A DNA stretch of 64,000 nucleotides from Akkermansia sp. (GCA_017435505.1 JAFSEZ010000023.1:1-64000), one strand, 5' to 3'; positions 42,964 to 52,350 are shown, numbered from the stretch's first letter. Notes: a model not told the origin generated them from the sequence alone. Numbers and translations are program-made.

Positions 42964-43467
42964 ATGACCAAGAAAGAAAAAAACAGAAAGGACCCAACAA
43001 CCGTGAAAAAAAGCACCATAATAGCAGTAACCATGCTGGCAGCATGTGCATACAGCCCGGCAGCCTTAGCTGATGACGATGCTGCAGAGCGTGCATGCAA
43101 AACCATCGTAGCAGCAGCAGCCCGCGGAGAAGCAGACTTGCAAAAGCTGATAGCAGGCGGGCACAATGTCAACATGACAGACGATGATGGAGAGACCCCG
43201 CTGATGCGAGCTGCAGAGAGAGGCAACCTGCGCGCGGTGGATGCACTCATCAAAGCAGGAGCCAATGTGAATGCCAAAGATGAAGATGGCAACACAGCGC
43301 TTATGGATGCCGCCGATGAAGGGCATAGCGATGTTGTATTGCGTCTCATACAGGCCGGGGCTGATGTAAATGCCCGCGATGACGAAGGCGAAACAGCCTT
43401 GAGCAAGGCTATCGACGAACGCCACACGGACACAGCAACACTCCTGCGCAGCCACAACGCACAGTAA
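42964..43467 (+). CDS. Exported ankyrin-repeat protein
   Basis: The 167-residue product has a signal peptide (IIAVTMLAACAYSPAALA) after a long charged N-terminus, then about four ankyrin repeats with the consensus DGETPLMRAAERGNLRAV, DALIKAGANVNAKDEDG. It probably binds another protein in the periplasm. A GTG start at 43003 would give a more conventional signal peptide and is an alternative. A terminator follows. Confidence 0.85.
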   Translation: MTKKEKNRKDPTTVKKSTIIAVTMLAACAYSPAALADDDAAERACKTIVAAAARGEADLQKLIAGGHNVNMTDDDGETPLMRAAERGNLRAVDALIKAGANVNAKDEDGNTALMDAADEGHSDVVLRLIQAGADVNARDDEGETALSKAIDERHTDTATLLRSHNAQ

Positions 43468-43493
43468 AGTATGGTGTCCTCGCATCATTTTCA

Positions 43494-43524
43494 ACCGCGT
43501 CCTCAATCGGACGCGGTATTTTTT
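43494..43524 (+). terminator. Terminator after the ankyrin gene
   Basis: Nine-base arms ACCGCGTCC/GGACGCGGT (43494-43517) followed by ATTTTTT. Confidence 0.9.
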
Positions 43525-43557
43525 ATCAGCTCAACGGCCTGCTGTCTTGATGAGGAG

Positions 43558-43586
43558 TTGACTCACGCGCGGCACACGCATAGAAT
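43558..43586 (+). promoter_or_regulatory. Promoter of the metal ABC transporter operon
   Basis: TTGACT (43558-43563), 17 bases, TAGAAT (43581-43586), then six bases to ATG; leaderless. Confidence 0.8.
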
Positions 43587-43592
43587 GCACTC

Positions 43593-44483
43593 ATGAGAAT
43601 CGTTCTTACCCTGTGTCTTATCTTTGTGCTGGGCATGGTAGCCCAAGCAGCCCCTACAAAAGTAGCAAGTCTGCACCCCTTGCTCAGCGAAATGGCAAGC
43701 TCGCTTGGTGGAGATAAGATTAAAGTAGTCAACTTATTCCCGGAGAACGGGAACTTGCACGATTTCAGCCCTACCAGCGCGGAAGTATCAGCCGCAGTGG
43801 GAGCCAAGCTGCTGCTGGCCTGCGGCAAGGGCATAGAGCCTTATCTGGGGGATTTGAAAGACTCTCTCAACACCAAGAGAACCCGAATTCTGGAATTGGG
43901 TGCAGATATCCCGGATGTCATGGTACCGGATGGCAGCCGCCCGGATCCCCACTGGTGGAACAGCCCGGAGAACATGAAGAGAGCCTCCCGCACCCTCCTG
44001 ATGGCACTGTGCGAAGCAGACCCGGCCAATAAAGCAACGTTTGAAGCAAACCAGAAGAAGTACGCCGACAACATGGATCGCATGTTGAGCATGGGCAAAA
44101 TGATTATGCGCCGCATACCGCAGGAACAGCGAGTTCTCGTAACAGCACACGCCGCCATGTGCCACTTCTGCCGGGATTTCAACTTCACCCCTATTCCCGT
44201 GCATGGCATTGCTATGGAAAGCGAAGGCGACACCGCTTCTCTGGCAAGGCTGATTGCCACCCTGCGGGAGAAACAAATCAAGTGCATCTTTACCGAGGTA
44301 AACTCCTCCCCCAAAGCCTTGGACAACATCGCCCGCGAACTGGGCATCAAATCCCGTCCCTTGGTCATGGATGGTATCTACCCCCGTATGAATACATACG
44401 AAAAAATGTTCTTATTCAACACGGGCATCATCGCATCGGGGTTGGCTCCGGCCAAGAAAAAGAATGCCGAGCAAGCAAAATAA
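43593..44483 (+). CDS. Zinc/manganese ABC transporter substrate-binding protein
   Basis: The 296-residue product is a TroA/ZnuA-family binding protein with a signal peptide (IVLTLCLIFVLGMVAQA). Probable metal ligands are His in SLHPLLS, His in LHDFSPTSAE, His in VTAHAAMCHFC, and the DPHWW segment. A His-rich loop is missing, so zinc versus manganese cannot be fixed. It is the first gene of a four-gene transporter run. Confidence 0.88.
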   Translation: MRIVLTLCLIFVLGMVAQAAPTKVASLHPLLSEMASSLGGDKIKVVNLFPENGNLHDFSPTSAEVSAAVGAKLLLACGKGIEPYLGDLKDSLNTKRTRILELGADIPDVMVPDGSRPDPHWWNSPENMKRASRTLLMALCEADPANKATFEANQKKYADNMDRMLSMGKMIMRRIPQEQRVLVTAHAAMCHFCRDFNFTPIPVHGIAMESEGDTASLARLIATLREKQIKCIFTEVNSSPKALDNIARELGIKSRPLVMDGIYPRMNTYEKMFLFNTGIIASGLAPAKKKNAEQAK

Positions 44484-44486
44484 AGC

Positions 44487-44921
44487 ATGACTCCCCTCAC
44501 TCGTTTTCTCCTGACTCTGGTAGGGGTACTCCTTGCAGGAGTACCGCTGGTGTACCTTACCATGGCACCACGAGGGAGAGAAACACATGAGCAGGGAGCC
44601 CCACAACAGCAAACGCAATCCCTGCGCACGTTCCTGACACTTCGGTACACAGGCTCCCCCCATTCTGCCACGCTACGCCACGAAGATGAAGTCATCGCAG
44701 AATTAGCCCCGGCAACAAATTCCCCATACGAATGCTTTATTGACCTGCCGGCAGATACAAAATCAGCAGACATTGAGGTAGAAATCCATTGGCCGGAGAA
44801 TTCCCCGGAAAACGCCGTAACGCTTACACTGGAACCCCAAGGTCGCCCGACCCGCACAGAAACACAATGGACAGGCAGCAACGGTAGCCTGTTGCACAGC
44901 ATTTTTTCACTCACATGGTAG
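44487..44921 (+). CDS. Membrane-anchored protein inserted in the metal transporter operon
   Basis: The 144-residue product has an N-terminal membrane helix (FLLTLVGVLLAGVPLVYL) and a beta-rich soluble domain with no family I recognise. It lies between the binding protein (three-base gap) and the ATPase (seven-base overlap), so it is probably an accessory component of this transporter or of metal handling. Standard Znu/Mnt operons have no such gene. Confidence 0.7.
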   Translation: MTPLTRFLLTLVGVLLAGVPLVYLTMAPRGRETHEQGAPQQQTQSLRTFLTLRYTGSPHSATLRHEDEVIAELAPATNSPYECFIDLPADTKSADIEVEIHWPENSPENAVTLTLEPQGRPTRTETQWTGSNGSLLHSIFSLTW

Positions 44922-45697
44922 CAGAACATGATCACATCTGCTGGGGGGGCGGCGTGCATCACCACGGGGGGCATACCCTCTCTGTGGCGGGGCTTTGCGT
45001 AAGCTACAGAAATGTAGAAGCCCTGCGGGATATTTCCTTTACCACCCATTGCGGACACACACTGGCACTCATGGGGCCTAATGGTGCCGGCAAATCCACC
45101 CTCATTCATGCTTTGGCCGGTTTGATTCCAATTCAAAGCGGCAGCATGCAGTGGAATGGCCTGGATTTGTTGCAAACCCGCCACGAAATCGCTTTTGTGC
45201 CGCAGCGTTCTGCCGTGGATTGGCAATTTCCCATCACCGTGCGGCATTTGGTGGAAATGGGGCGCTACCCCACGCTGGGGCTCTGGAAGAAGCCAACTGC
45301 GCATGATGAGCACATCGTCAACAAAGCCTTAGAAACACTCCGCCTCACCGAACTGCAACATCGCCGTATCGGTGAACTCTCCGGCGGGCAGCAACAACGC
45401 GCTTTCCTTGCCCGCGCACTTGCCCAGGAAGCTCACATCTTGCTGCTGGATGAACCATTCACCGGTCTTGATGTACCCGGCATGCAATCCCTTGGGCACC
45501 AGCTTCGCCAACTGGCAGCAGAGGGGCGCCTCATCATCGCCTCTCACCACAACTTGGACAATGCCGCAGAACTGTTCGACCAAACCCTCCTGCTCAACAA
45601 AGTAGTCATCGGCTCCGGCGCTACAGCATCCGTGCTCACCCCCGACAATATTCACCGGGCATTTGGATTTCGCCCCCACAATACCCCCCAGGCATGA
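44915..45697 (+). CDS. Metal ABC transporter ATP-binding protein with His-rich N-terminus
   Basis: The 260-residue product has Walker A GPNGAGKST, signature LSGGQQQRAFLA, Walker B ILLLDEP and the switch His in SHHNLD. Upstream of the domain it carries an N-terminal extension MVAEHDHICWGGGVHHHGGH with six His, one Cys and G-tracts (a G7 and a G6 run) in DNA. The extension could bind the transported metal and sense it. The G-tracts are potential slippage sites. It overlaps the permease gene by four bases. Confidence 0.9.
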   Translation: MVAEHDHICWGGGVHHHGGHTLSVAGLCVSYRNVEALRDISFTTHCGHTLALMGPNGAGKSTLIHALAGLIPIQSGSMQWNGLDLLQTRHEIAFVPQRSAVDWQFPITVRHLVEMGRYPTLGLWKKPTAHDEHIVNKALETLRLTELQHRRIGELSGGQQQRAFLARALAQEAHILLLDEPFTGLDVPGMQSLGHQLRQLAAEGRLIIASHHNLDNAAELFDQTLLLNKVVIGSGATASVLTPDNIHRAFGFRPHNTPQA

Positions 45698-46557
45698 ATG
45701 AATTTCTCCAATTTTTAGCAGAGCCCATCGCCCAACGCAGCTTGTGGGCCTGCGGAGTCATCGGCTTTTCCAATGGCTTTGTGAGTGCGCTGGTTGTGCT
45801 GCGAAAATCCTCCCTGCAAATCGGCACCATCTCCTGTGCCTTGCTACCGGGGATAGCATTGGCCATACTACTGTTTGGCTTGCTACAGCTGAGCATCTTG
45901 TTGGGTGCGGTTATGGCCGGTCTGCTGGTGGGGCTCGGCTCGCTCTTTCTCTCCCGGACCTCGCGCATTGATCACGATGCCGCGCTCTCCATCCTCCATG
46001 CTACGGCCTTTGCCATCGGATACATCATCCTCATTCGCTTGGGATTACAGCAAAAGGTGGACGATTGGCTCTTTGGCAACATCATGAGTATGGGTAATGC
46101 AGATTTATGGATTTCCTATGCCGTGAGCGCCATTGCCATCCTTTCCATCACGGCCTTGCATCGGCCCCTTCTCATCTATCTTTTTGATCCCCGCGCCGCA
46201 GCCACCATGGGCATTCCCACGAGAGCCCTGAGCTATGGCATCTTTACCCTGATTATCTTGGTTCTAGTCTCATCTCTGCAAGCGGTGGGGGCCTTTCTCA
46301 CTCTCGGTTTGTTGGTAGCCCCGGCGGCTACCATGTACCTGCTTACAGACAAAGCCTCGGCCCTGTTCTGGGGTGGCGGTCTCATCGGCGGGCTCGGTTC
46401 CATCCTAGCCTTTTTCCTCTCCTACCCCATGGAATGGCACTTAGGTGCCACCATCATCGTGGTCATGGGTTCAATCTTCCTGCTGGCCTATATCTTTTCC
46501 CCTAAGCACGGTGTCATCTTCAAAAATCGCCAAAGAAACAGGAAAAACAAGGCATGA
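45694..46557 (+). CDS. Metal ABC transporter permease
   Basis: The 287-residue product has about eight hydrophobic segments and the ZnuB/MntB family pattern: SNGFVSALVVLRKSS near the start and SSLQAVGAFLTLGLLVAPAATMYL with the conserved glycine/proline-rich motif later. It completes a zinc or manganese importer with the binding protein and ATPase. Confidence 0.9.
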   Translation: MNEFLQFLAEPIAQRSLWACGVIGFSNGFVSALVVLRKSSLQIGTISCALLPGIALAILLFGLLQLSILLGAVMAGLLVGLGSLFLSRTSRIDHDAALSILHATAFAIGYIILIRLGLQQKVDDWLFGNIMSMGNADLWISYAVSAIAILSITALHRPLLIYLFDPRAAATMGIPTRALSYGIFTLIILVLVSSLQAVGAFLTLGLLVAPAATMYLLTDKASALFWGGGLIGGLGSILAFFLSYPMEWHLGATIIVVMGSIFLLAYIFSPKHGVIFKNRQRNRKNKA

Positions 46558-46571
46558 TGCAGCATTTCTGC

Positions 46572-46601
46572 TTGCTCTACAGGGGGGCAACATGGTAGTA
46601 T
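46572..46601 (+). promoter_or_regulatory. Promoter of the pseudopilin gene
   Basis: TTGCTC (46572-46577), 18 bases, TAGTAT (46596-46601), eight bases to ATG. It lies in the 52-base gap after the permease gene. Confidence 0.5.
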
Positions 46602-46609
46602 ACGTGCGT

Positions 46610-47305
46610 ATGGACACCTCCTATATCTCTCACCGCAGCAAGGGTTTCACCCTCATCGAACTCATCGTTGTGATTGCTATCTTGGCTACCTTGGCCAGCA
46701 TTGCATATCCTGCATACATGTCATTCATGGATGATGCCAAGCGCACCTCCTCGGCCAAAACATGTGCCGACATTGTGGAAGCTGTCACTCGTTTCCGTAC
46801 CGACAACAATGGCATGCTCCCCTACGTTGTTGATGCTGTGAAGCCGGACAAGAATGACCAAATCTTCCTCAAAACAGCGGATGGTGAAGATGCAGACATG
46901 CTCAAGATTCTCACCAACAACGAGGATGATGAAGACAACCGCGTCAACTCCCTCAAGGAATTCTACCTGAAATCCACGGAAGTAGAAGAACCGGTAGATG
47001 GTCTCTACACCAACCCCAACAATGGCGAACTTGGTCTGTATGACCCCTGGGGCAACCCCTACTATGTCGTCCTTTGCGAAGAGGAAGAAGGATGCCTTGA
47101 TCCTTTCGCATCCCGCAAGAAGCGTCTGCGCAACAAGCCTTGCATTGTATATGGTCTGGGGCCGGATGGTCTTGGCGTTGCCCCCACCGGCAAGGTAGGC
47201 AAAAAAGACAAAGCAGCCAGCAAAGAAGATGCTGAAATTGCTGCAGAAGAAGCTGCCGATGCTATCCTGGACAACGTATACTCTTGGAAAAAAGTTAGCA
47301 AATAA
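46610..47305 (+). CDS. Type II secretion-like pseudopilin (GspG-type)
   Basis: The 231-residue product has a prepilin signal: short basic leader and cleavage before the conserved FTLIELIVVIAILATL, Glu at mature position 5 included. The globular part has the PNNGELGLYDPWGNPYYV segment of GspG-type major pseudopilins, which often binds calcium, and an acidic Glu/Asp/Ala-rich C-terminus. No other Gsp or Pil gene is in the window. The stop is directly followed by the DAHP synthase ATG. Confidence 0.88.
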   Translation: MDTSYISHRSKGFTLIELIVVIAILATLASIAYPAYMSFMDDAKRTSSAKTCADIVEAVTRFRTDNNGMLPYVVDAVKPDKNDQIFLKTADGEDADMLKILTNNEDDEDNRVNSLKEFYLKSTEVEEPVDGLYTNPNNGELGLYDPWGNPYYVVLCEEEEGCLDPFASRKKRLRNKPCIVYGLGPDGLGVAPTGKVGKKDKAASKEDAEIAAEEAADAILDNVYSWKKVSK

Positions 47306-48367
47306 ATGAATCCATTCATCACAGATGACGTACGCATCACGGACATACGTCCGCTGATATCGCCGGCCATTCTCATGCAGGATTTTCCTGCAAGTGCAGA
47401 AGCTTCCAAGATGGTGTATGACACCCGCGAAGCAGTGCGCCGCATTCTCAAGAAAGAAGATGACCGCTTGGCGGTGATGGTGGGGCCCTGCTCCATCCAC
47501 GACACAGTAGCGGCCATTGACTACGCCGGCAGATTGGCCTCCATACGCGAAAAATATGAAAAGGAGCTCCTGCTCATCATGCGCGTATACTTTGAGAAAC
47601 CGCGTACGACTGTGGGCTGGAAAGGGCTCATCAACGATCCGTTCATGGATGAGTCCTACAACATCAACAGCGGGCTGCGCATAGCCCGCGGCCTCCTGCT
47701 CCGCCTTTCGGAAATGGGTGTACCCGCCGCTACGGAATTTCTGGATGTTATCACCCCGCAATACATCAGCGACCTAATCGTGTGGGGAGCCATCGGCGCA
47801 CGTACCACAGAAAGTCAGGTTCACCGCGAGCTGGCAAGTGGCCTCAGTATGCCCATCGGCTTCAAAAACGGCACCACCGGATGCGTGCAAATTGCAGTGG
47901 ACGGCATTGTATCCTCTGCACACCCGCACTGCTTCCTCTCCGTTACGAAACAAGGCGTTTCCGCCATTGTTTCCACCTCCGGTAACGATAGCTGCCATGT
48001 CATCCTGCGTGGCTCCACCCAAGGTACCAACTACAGCAGCGAGCATGTAAAACAAGTGTGGGAGGTTCAGCAAAAAGCCAACATAAGCAACCGCATCATG
48101 ATTGATTGCTCCCACGGCAACAGCCACAAAAAGTGGCAGGAGCAAGCCAACGTGGCAGCCAACATAGCAGCACAACTTGCGGCAGGAGAGGATAACATCG
48201 GGGCTGTGATGATTGAAAGCAACATCAACTCCGGCAACCAAAAATGCGTGCAACCTCTGCAATACGGTGTCAGCATCACCGATGCCTGCGTGGATTGGGA
48301 TGGCACGCTGAGCATCCTTGATACTCTGGCTGAGGGTGTGCGAGCTCGCCGAGCCGCAAAAGCCTAA
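47306..48367 (+). CDS. aroG: 3-deoxy-7-phosphoheptulonate synthase, class I
   Basis: DAHP synthase joins phosphoenolpyruvate and erythrose-4-phosphate to start the shikimate pathway. The 353-residue product has the GPCSIHD, FEKPRTTVGWKG and GARTTESQVHRELASG motifs and the metal-binding NDSCHVILRG and DCSHGNS segments of AroF/G/H-type enzymes. The effector (Phe, Tyr or Trp) cannot be told from sequence inspection; aroG stands for the family. A likely terminator lies about 30 bases downstream. Confidence 0.94.
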   Translation: MNPFITDDVRITDIRPLISPAILMQDFPASAEASKMVYDTREAVRRILKKEDDRLAVMVGPCSIHDTVAAIDYAGRLASIREKYEKELLLIMRVYFEKPRTTVGWKGLINDPFMDESYNINSGLRIARGLLLRLSEMGVPAATEFLDVITPQYISDLIVWGAIGARTTESQVHRELASGLSMPIGFKNGTTGCVQIAVDGIVSSAHPHCFLSVTKQGVSAIVSTSGNDSCHVILRGSTQGTNYSSEHVKQVWEVQQKANISNRIMIDCSHGNSHKKWQEQANVAANIAAQLAAGEDNIGAVMIESNINSGNQKCVQPLQYGVSITDACVDWDGTLSILDTLAEGVRARRAAKA

Positions 48368-48396
48368 CACTTCATATCGCTTAAGCGACTTTCATC

Positions 48397-48428
48397 AAAG
48401 CCCCCGCCGCAAACGCGCCGGGGGCTTT
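48397..48428 (+). terminator. Hairpin terminator after DAHP synthase
   Basis: Ten-base arms AAAGCCCCCG (48397-48406) and CGGGGGCTTT (48419-48428), with only a short T run. Confidence 0.7.
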
Positions 48429-48475
48429 GATTGTAAGCGCGTAATACCCAAGTAATACAAAACATCACTTCTCTA

Positions 48476-48504
48476 TTGACAAGAAGATAGCTCTTTCCTA
48501 TAAT
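48476..48504 (+). promoter_or_regulatory. Consensus sigma-70 promoter of the O-acetylation cluster
   Basis: TTGACA (48476-48481), exactly 17 bases, TATAAT (48499-48504): a perfect consensus. ATG is 20 bases farther. Confidence 0.9.
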
Positions 48505-48524
48505 CTGCGCGCCCGCACTTATTC

Positions 48525-49964
48525 ATGAATTTCGTAACACTCAGCTTTGTTCTGTTTTTTCTGCCGGTTCTATTCCTAGGCTGGGGAGTGCGCCGCTTTT
48601 GCGGGATCTACAAGTGGTTTCTTGTGGCAGCAGGTCTGGTATTCTACGGCTGCGCAGGCCCTGTCTATCTTTCCTTGCTGCTGGGCATAGCTACATTGAA
48701 CTGGGGCACGGCTGCCCTCTTGCCCAAACTATCGGATATGGGGCGCAAAGGGCTCATCGGCTTCAATGTTACGCTACATATCCTGATTCTGGCATATTTC
48801 AAATACTATGAGTTCCTGATACTCAGCCTCATATCCATGGCAGGTCTGGCAGGATGGGACTTTTCCTTCCTCTTTTCTGATTCACTGGCAGATATTGTAC
48901 TGCCGGTCGGCCTTTCTTTCTATACGTTCCAGGGCCTTTCATACAGCATCGATCACTACCGCAACAAAGAGCTTGCACCGCGTAGCTTCATGGATGTGCT
49001 GGCCTATATTTCTTTCTTTCCCACTGTCCTTTCCGGCCCCATCCTGCGCGAGAAAGACTTTTTCCCGCAGTTGGAGCAAAAGAGAGTTGCCGAAGGCTCC
49101 GACTTCACAGAAGGCATGGCCTACATCATCAGCGGCTTGTTCAAAAAGGTGGTCTTGGCATCCTACCTTTCCGAACACATTGTAGATGGGGTATTCACCT
49201 CACCGCAAGATTACAGCTCAGCCGCCGTTCTCGTGGGTGTGTACGCATACACCATCCAAATTTTCTGTGATTTCTCCGGGTACACAGATCTGGCTATCGG
49301 TGTAGCACGCCTCATGGGCTTCCGTCTGCCGCCGAACTTCAAAGCCCCGTACATGGCAACGGATTTGCAGGAATTCTGGCACCGCTGGCACATCACGCTC
49401 TCCACCTGGCTGCGAGACTATCTCTACATCCCCATGGGCGGCAGCCGGAAAGGGAACCGCTACGTCAACCTGTTCATGACGATGCTCATTGGCGGCATGT
49501 GGCACGGCAGCGGCCTCACGTTCCTCATCTGGGGGGCACTACACGGATTAGGTTTGGCCGTGGTACATGGTTTCAAGAAGCTACAAAAGCTGGTGGTGGG
49601 GGAATCTCGCGTACCCTGCTGGCTGGGGGTGCCTTGTAAACTACTCTCTTGGGTCATTACCATACATTTCATTGCGCTGCTGTGGATTTTCTTCCGCGCA
49701 GAAAGTTGGGAAAGCGCGGTACAGGTCATCGACCGCATGCGTGCGCTGGATGTACAAGGCAACGGATTCTCGCTGATGGTCATTCTCGCCATCGTGTGCG
49801 GACTCGTCATACAATGGATAGGCCCCGGCCTTTACAGGTGGTTCACCGCCTTGCAGTCTCGCTTACCGTGGGTACTGCAAGCCATTGTCGTTGCCCTTCT
49901 CTGTGGGCTTATCATGAACATGGGGCCGGATGGCACCCTGCCGTTCATCTACTTTAACTTCTGA
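48525..49964 (+). CDS. MBOAT family O-acyltransferase (AlgI/DltB-like)
   Basis: This integral membrane protein moves acetyl groups across or at the membrane for polysaccharide O-acetylation. The 479-residue product has about ten hydrophobic segments, the conserved FCDFSGYTDLAIG and FWHRWHITLSTWLRDYLY blocks and the catalytic His in GGMWHGSGLTFLIWG. It is followed after 12 bases by two SGNH proteins, like AlgI with AlgJ/AlgX-type partners. Confidence 0.93.
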   Translation: MNFVTLSFVLFFLPVLFLGWGVRRFCGIYKWFLVAAGLVFYGCAGPVYLSLLLGIATLNWGTAALLPKLSDMGRKGLIGFNVTLHILILAYFKYYEFLILSLISMAGLAGWDFSFLFSDSLADIVLPVGLSFYTFQGLSYSIDHYRNKELAPRSFMDVLAYISFFPTVLSGPILREKDFFPQLEQKRVAEGSDFTEGMAYIISGLFKKVVLASYLSEHIVDGVFTSPQDYSSAAVLVGVYAYTIQIFCDFSGYTDLAIGVARLMGFRLPPNFKAPYMATDLQEFWHRWHITLSTWLRDYLYIPMGGSRKGNRYVNLFMTMLIGGMWHGSGLTFLIWGALHGLGLAVVHGFKKLQKLVVGESRVPCWLGVPCKLLSWVITIHFIALLWIFFRAESWESAVQVIDRMRALDVQGNGFSLMVILAIVCGLVIQWIGPGLYRWFTALQSRLPWVLQAIVVALLCGLIMNMGPDGTLPFIYFNF

Positions 49965-49976
49965 TAAACGCCGCGC

Positions 49977-51455
49977 ATGAACTCACGCTTTCCAAACGCC
50001 CTGAAATTGAGTCTGGCCACACTCTTGGTCGGCGGCGTGTATGTTCTGCAAAACGCAGAGCACTATGCAACCAAGATCATCGACACCGCCCTTCCCGGCG
50101 CAGAAGACGCAGCACACTGGCTCACCATCGCCTCAGAATACACCGGCCTGACTGAATGGAACACAGCCCAGCGCACGTGGCTTGAAAAGTGGATTGCTCT
50201 CGGCAACGGAGAAACAGAAGAAGACGAGACCTACCATTCGGAAGATGAGGTAGATACCGAAGAACCGGAACAGCCGGTTACCCCACCGGAAGAACCGGAG
50301 CCGGCTACCCCACAGCCCCCCCAACCGGGACCCGTTGAGCCGGTCGCAGAGCCGCTCGCCCAAGAGGCCGTCATCCCCTCGGACGATGAGACGGATCCAC
50401 AACCTGCACCGGGGCACGATGCCCCTGAGCCACCTGCACCGCTGCTCGACACAGAGGCCTCGCCATTCACCACAGCGGAACCGCTGCCGTGGCCTCCGGC
50501 TCCGCAGCAAACGGAACCGTCCATGGTAGATGTCATCCAGCCTACTCCTCCGCCCGCGCCCCCGCTGGAAGATGTGAGTGAGCCGGATTCTGCCCCCACA
50601 CCCATTCCCGGAGCGGAGCAACCGCTTGCAGATACCGATAATACGGACGCGACAACAGAACCCACGCCCCCGGTGGAAATTCCCAAACAAGCCCCCCCCG
50701 TGCGCTGCAAAGTTGTGCTCATGGGCGATTCCCTCATGGAAGATTTGGGGCCCCGCACCCACCGCCGACTCAACCACCGCAAGGGTCTGCAATTCATCCT
50801 TTCTGCCAAATATTCCACCGGTCTCTGCCGCTCGGACTTCTTTGACTGGCCGGCTCACATGCGTGAAGTTTTGGCAGAGCACAAACCGGATTTTCTCGTT
50901 GTCTTCATAGGAGCCAACGATGGTCAACCCATCAAACACGGCAACACATATGTGCCTACAGGCGGCTCACAGTGGTCCGAAGTTTATGGGCAAAAAATGC
51001 AAGAAATTATCGACATTGCCAAGGAACACGGCACCAAAGTCATTTGGATAGGCCTCCCCGTCATGGGCAAATATATGCGTTTGCTGGCAGAGACTACCCG
51101 TACCCAGAAAGAATATTGCACACGCACAGGTATTCCCTATGTTGATAGCAATGAGACTTTTGCAGATGCCAATGGAGGGTTCATGGCTTTCCGCAAAGAT
51201 GCCAACGGCAAGATTATGCGTCTGCGCCGCCAAGACAAAGTACACCTTTCCCCCGAAGGCAACCACGCACTCATTAATCAGCTGGTTCCGGTGTTAGAGA
51301 AAAATTTGGCAGAATTCAGCGTAACCCACCCCGAACGGTGTCTCACCGATGAGGAGGCAAAGAAAACGGCTCCCGCGCCACTTGTTGTCACGGTCAAATA
51401 CAAACCGTCTACACACAGAGAATCTACCCGAAAGAAAAAACGCAAGAACAAATGA
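49977..51455 (+). CDS. Membrane-anchored SGNH-hydrolase with a long Pro/Glu linker
   Basis: The 492-residue product has a membrane helix (residues about 9-22), then a disordered segment of Pro, Glu, Ala, Thr and Asp about 190 residues long, and a SGNH/DUF459-like domain. The catalytic blocks are VVLMGDSLMEDLG (nucleophile Ser), FIGANDG (block III) and DKVHLSPEG (Asp-His pair). It probably transfers or removes acetyl groups on an extracellular glycan as partner of the MBOAT protein. It overlaps the next gene by four bases. Confidence 0.88.
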   Translation: MNSRFPNALKLSLATLLVGGVYVLQNAEHYATKIIDTALPGAEDAAHWLTIASEYTGLTEWNTAQRTWLEKWIALGNGETEEDETYHSEDEVDTEEPEQPVTPPEEPEPATPQPPQPGPVEPVAEPLAQEAVIPSDDETDPQPAPGHDAPEPPAPLLDTEASPFTTAEPLPWPPAPQQTEPSMVDVIQPTPPPAPPLEDVSEPDSAPTPIPGAEQPLADTDNTDATTEPTPPVEIPKQAPPVRCKVVLMGDSLMEDLGPRTHRRLNHRKGLQFILSAKYSTGLCRSDFFDWPAHMREVLAEHKPDFLVVFIGANDGQPIKHGNTYVPTGGSQWSEVYGQKMQEIIDIAKEHGTKVIWIGLPVMGKYMRLLAETTRTQKEYCTRTGIPYVDSNETFADANGGFMAFRKDANGKIMRLRRQDKVHLSPEGNHALINQLVPVLEKNLAEFSVTHPERCLTDEEAKKTAPAPLVVTVKYKPSTHRESTRKKKRKNK

Positions 51456-52303
51456 ACAAAATCCGAACAGCTCTGATAGGGCTCATGCTCCTTTGCTCCA
51501 CGCCCCTGACACAGGCCGCAGAAATCACCCGCACCTTGGTACGCGAGGGTGAAGGGTGCATACAAAAACCGACCCGAGTTCTCCTCACGGGAGATTCGCT
51601 TATGGCCGGCATGGGGCCACAGCTGAAACGCGCACTGGATGGCTACGAGAATCTGACCCTAATTCCCATCGGCAAAGGTTCGACAGGTCTTGCCCGCCCG
51701 GATTTCTACAACTGGCCCAAGGTGCTGGAGCAGAATATGATTGCCCACAAACCGCATATTGTTGTCATGTGGATTGGCACCAACGACACTCAGAATATCT
51801 ACAACATGCCCGAGGCCGGCGAGCCCCTCTCCCCCTCTTGGAAAAAAGCATACTACAAAAAGCTTGTTGAAATCTTCCAAATTGTTCGCAAACACAAGGC
51901 AACACTCATCATGATGAGTCCCCCTGTGATGAGCAAACAGCCATTTGACACGAAACTATCAGCCATCACAAACCTCATGTCGTGGACCTGCAAGAAAAAT
52001 GGTGCCTACTTCCTGAACATGCGCCCCACCTTGGCCGACCGCAATGGCAGATACCTGCACAGAGTAACGATGGAAAATGGCAAAACAGCCAATATCCGCA
52101 CCCCGGATCGCATCCATATCACGGCAGATGGCAACATCCTGGTGATGGATCACCTCCTGCCCTGTCTCTCTGCCTGCCTGCCCGGCAACAAGTTGCAACG
52201 CCGCGTAGCATCCAAAACACGCCGATACTATAATAGCAACCGGGGGAGCCAAAGCATCTACGGCAATGCGTCCACACCGCATAGCCCGAGTGCTTTTCGC
52301 TAA
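51452..52303 (+). CDS. Exported SGNH-hydrolase, DUF459-like
   Basis: The 283-residue product has a signal peptide ([15 protein letters not shown]) and one SGNH domain with [21 protein letters not shown] and DRIHITADG. It is a paralogue of the upstream gene, without the linker or anchor, so a periplasmic or secreted form is likely. Its C-terminus is basic and Ser/Arg-rich. Together the three genes look like a polysaccharide O-acetylation module. Confidence 0.9.
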   Translation: MNKIRTALIGLMLLCSTPLTQAAEITRTLVREGEGCIQKPTRVLLTGDSLMAGMGPQLKRALDGYENLTLIPIGKGSTGLARPDFYNWPKVLEQNMIAHKPHIVVMWIGTNDTQNIYNMPEAGEPLSPSWKKAYYKKLVEIFQIVRKHKATLIMMSPPVMSKQPFDTKLSAITNLMSWTCKKNGAYFLNMRPTLADRNGRYLHRVTMENGKTANIRTPDRIHITADGNILVMDHLLPCLSACLPGNKLQRRVASKTRRYYNSNRGSQSIYGNASTPHSPSAFR

Positions 52304-52312
52304 AGTTCGGCA

Positions 52313-52341
52313 TTGACAACTCTGCCAAACTGTGGCAGCAT
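52313..52341 (+). promoter_or_regulatory. Candidate promoter of fucU-queD-bioG
   Basis: TTGACA (52313-52318), 17 bases, CAGCAT (52336-52341), then nine bases to ATG. The -10 is poor; spacing matches the other promoters. Confidence 0.45.
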
Positions 52342-52350
52342 ACAGTTGCT

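Noticed and set aside
42964..43003. Later GTG start for the ankyrin protein
   Set aside because: The promoter suits either start. The ATG was kept as the default, but the GTG at 43003 remains possible.
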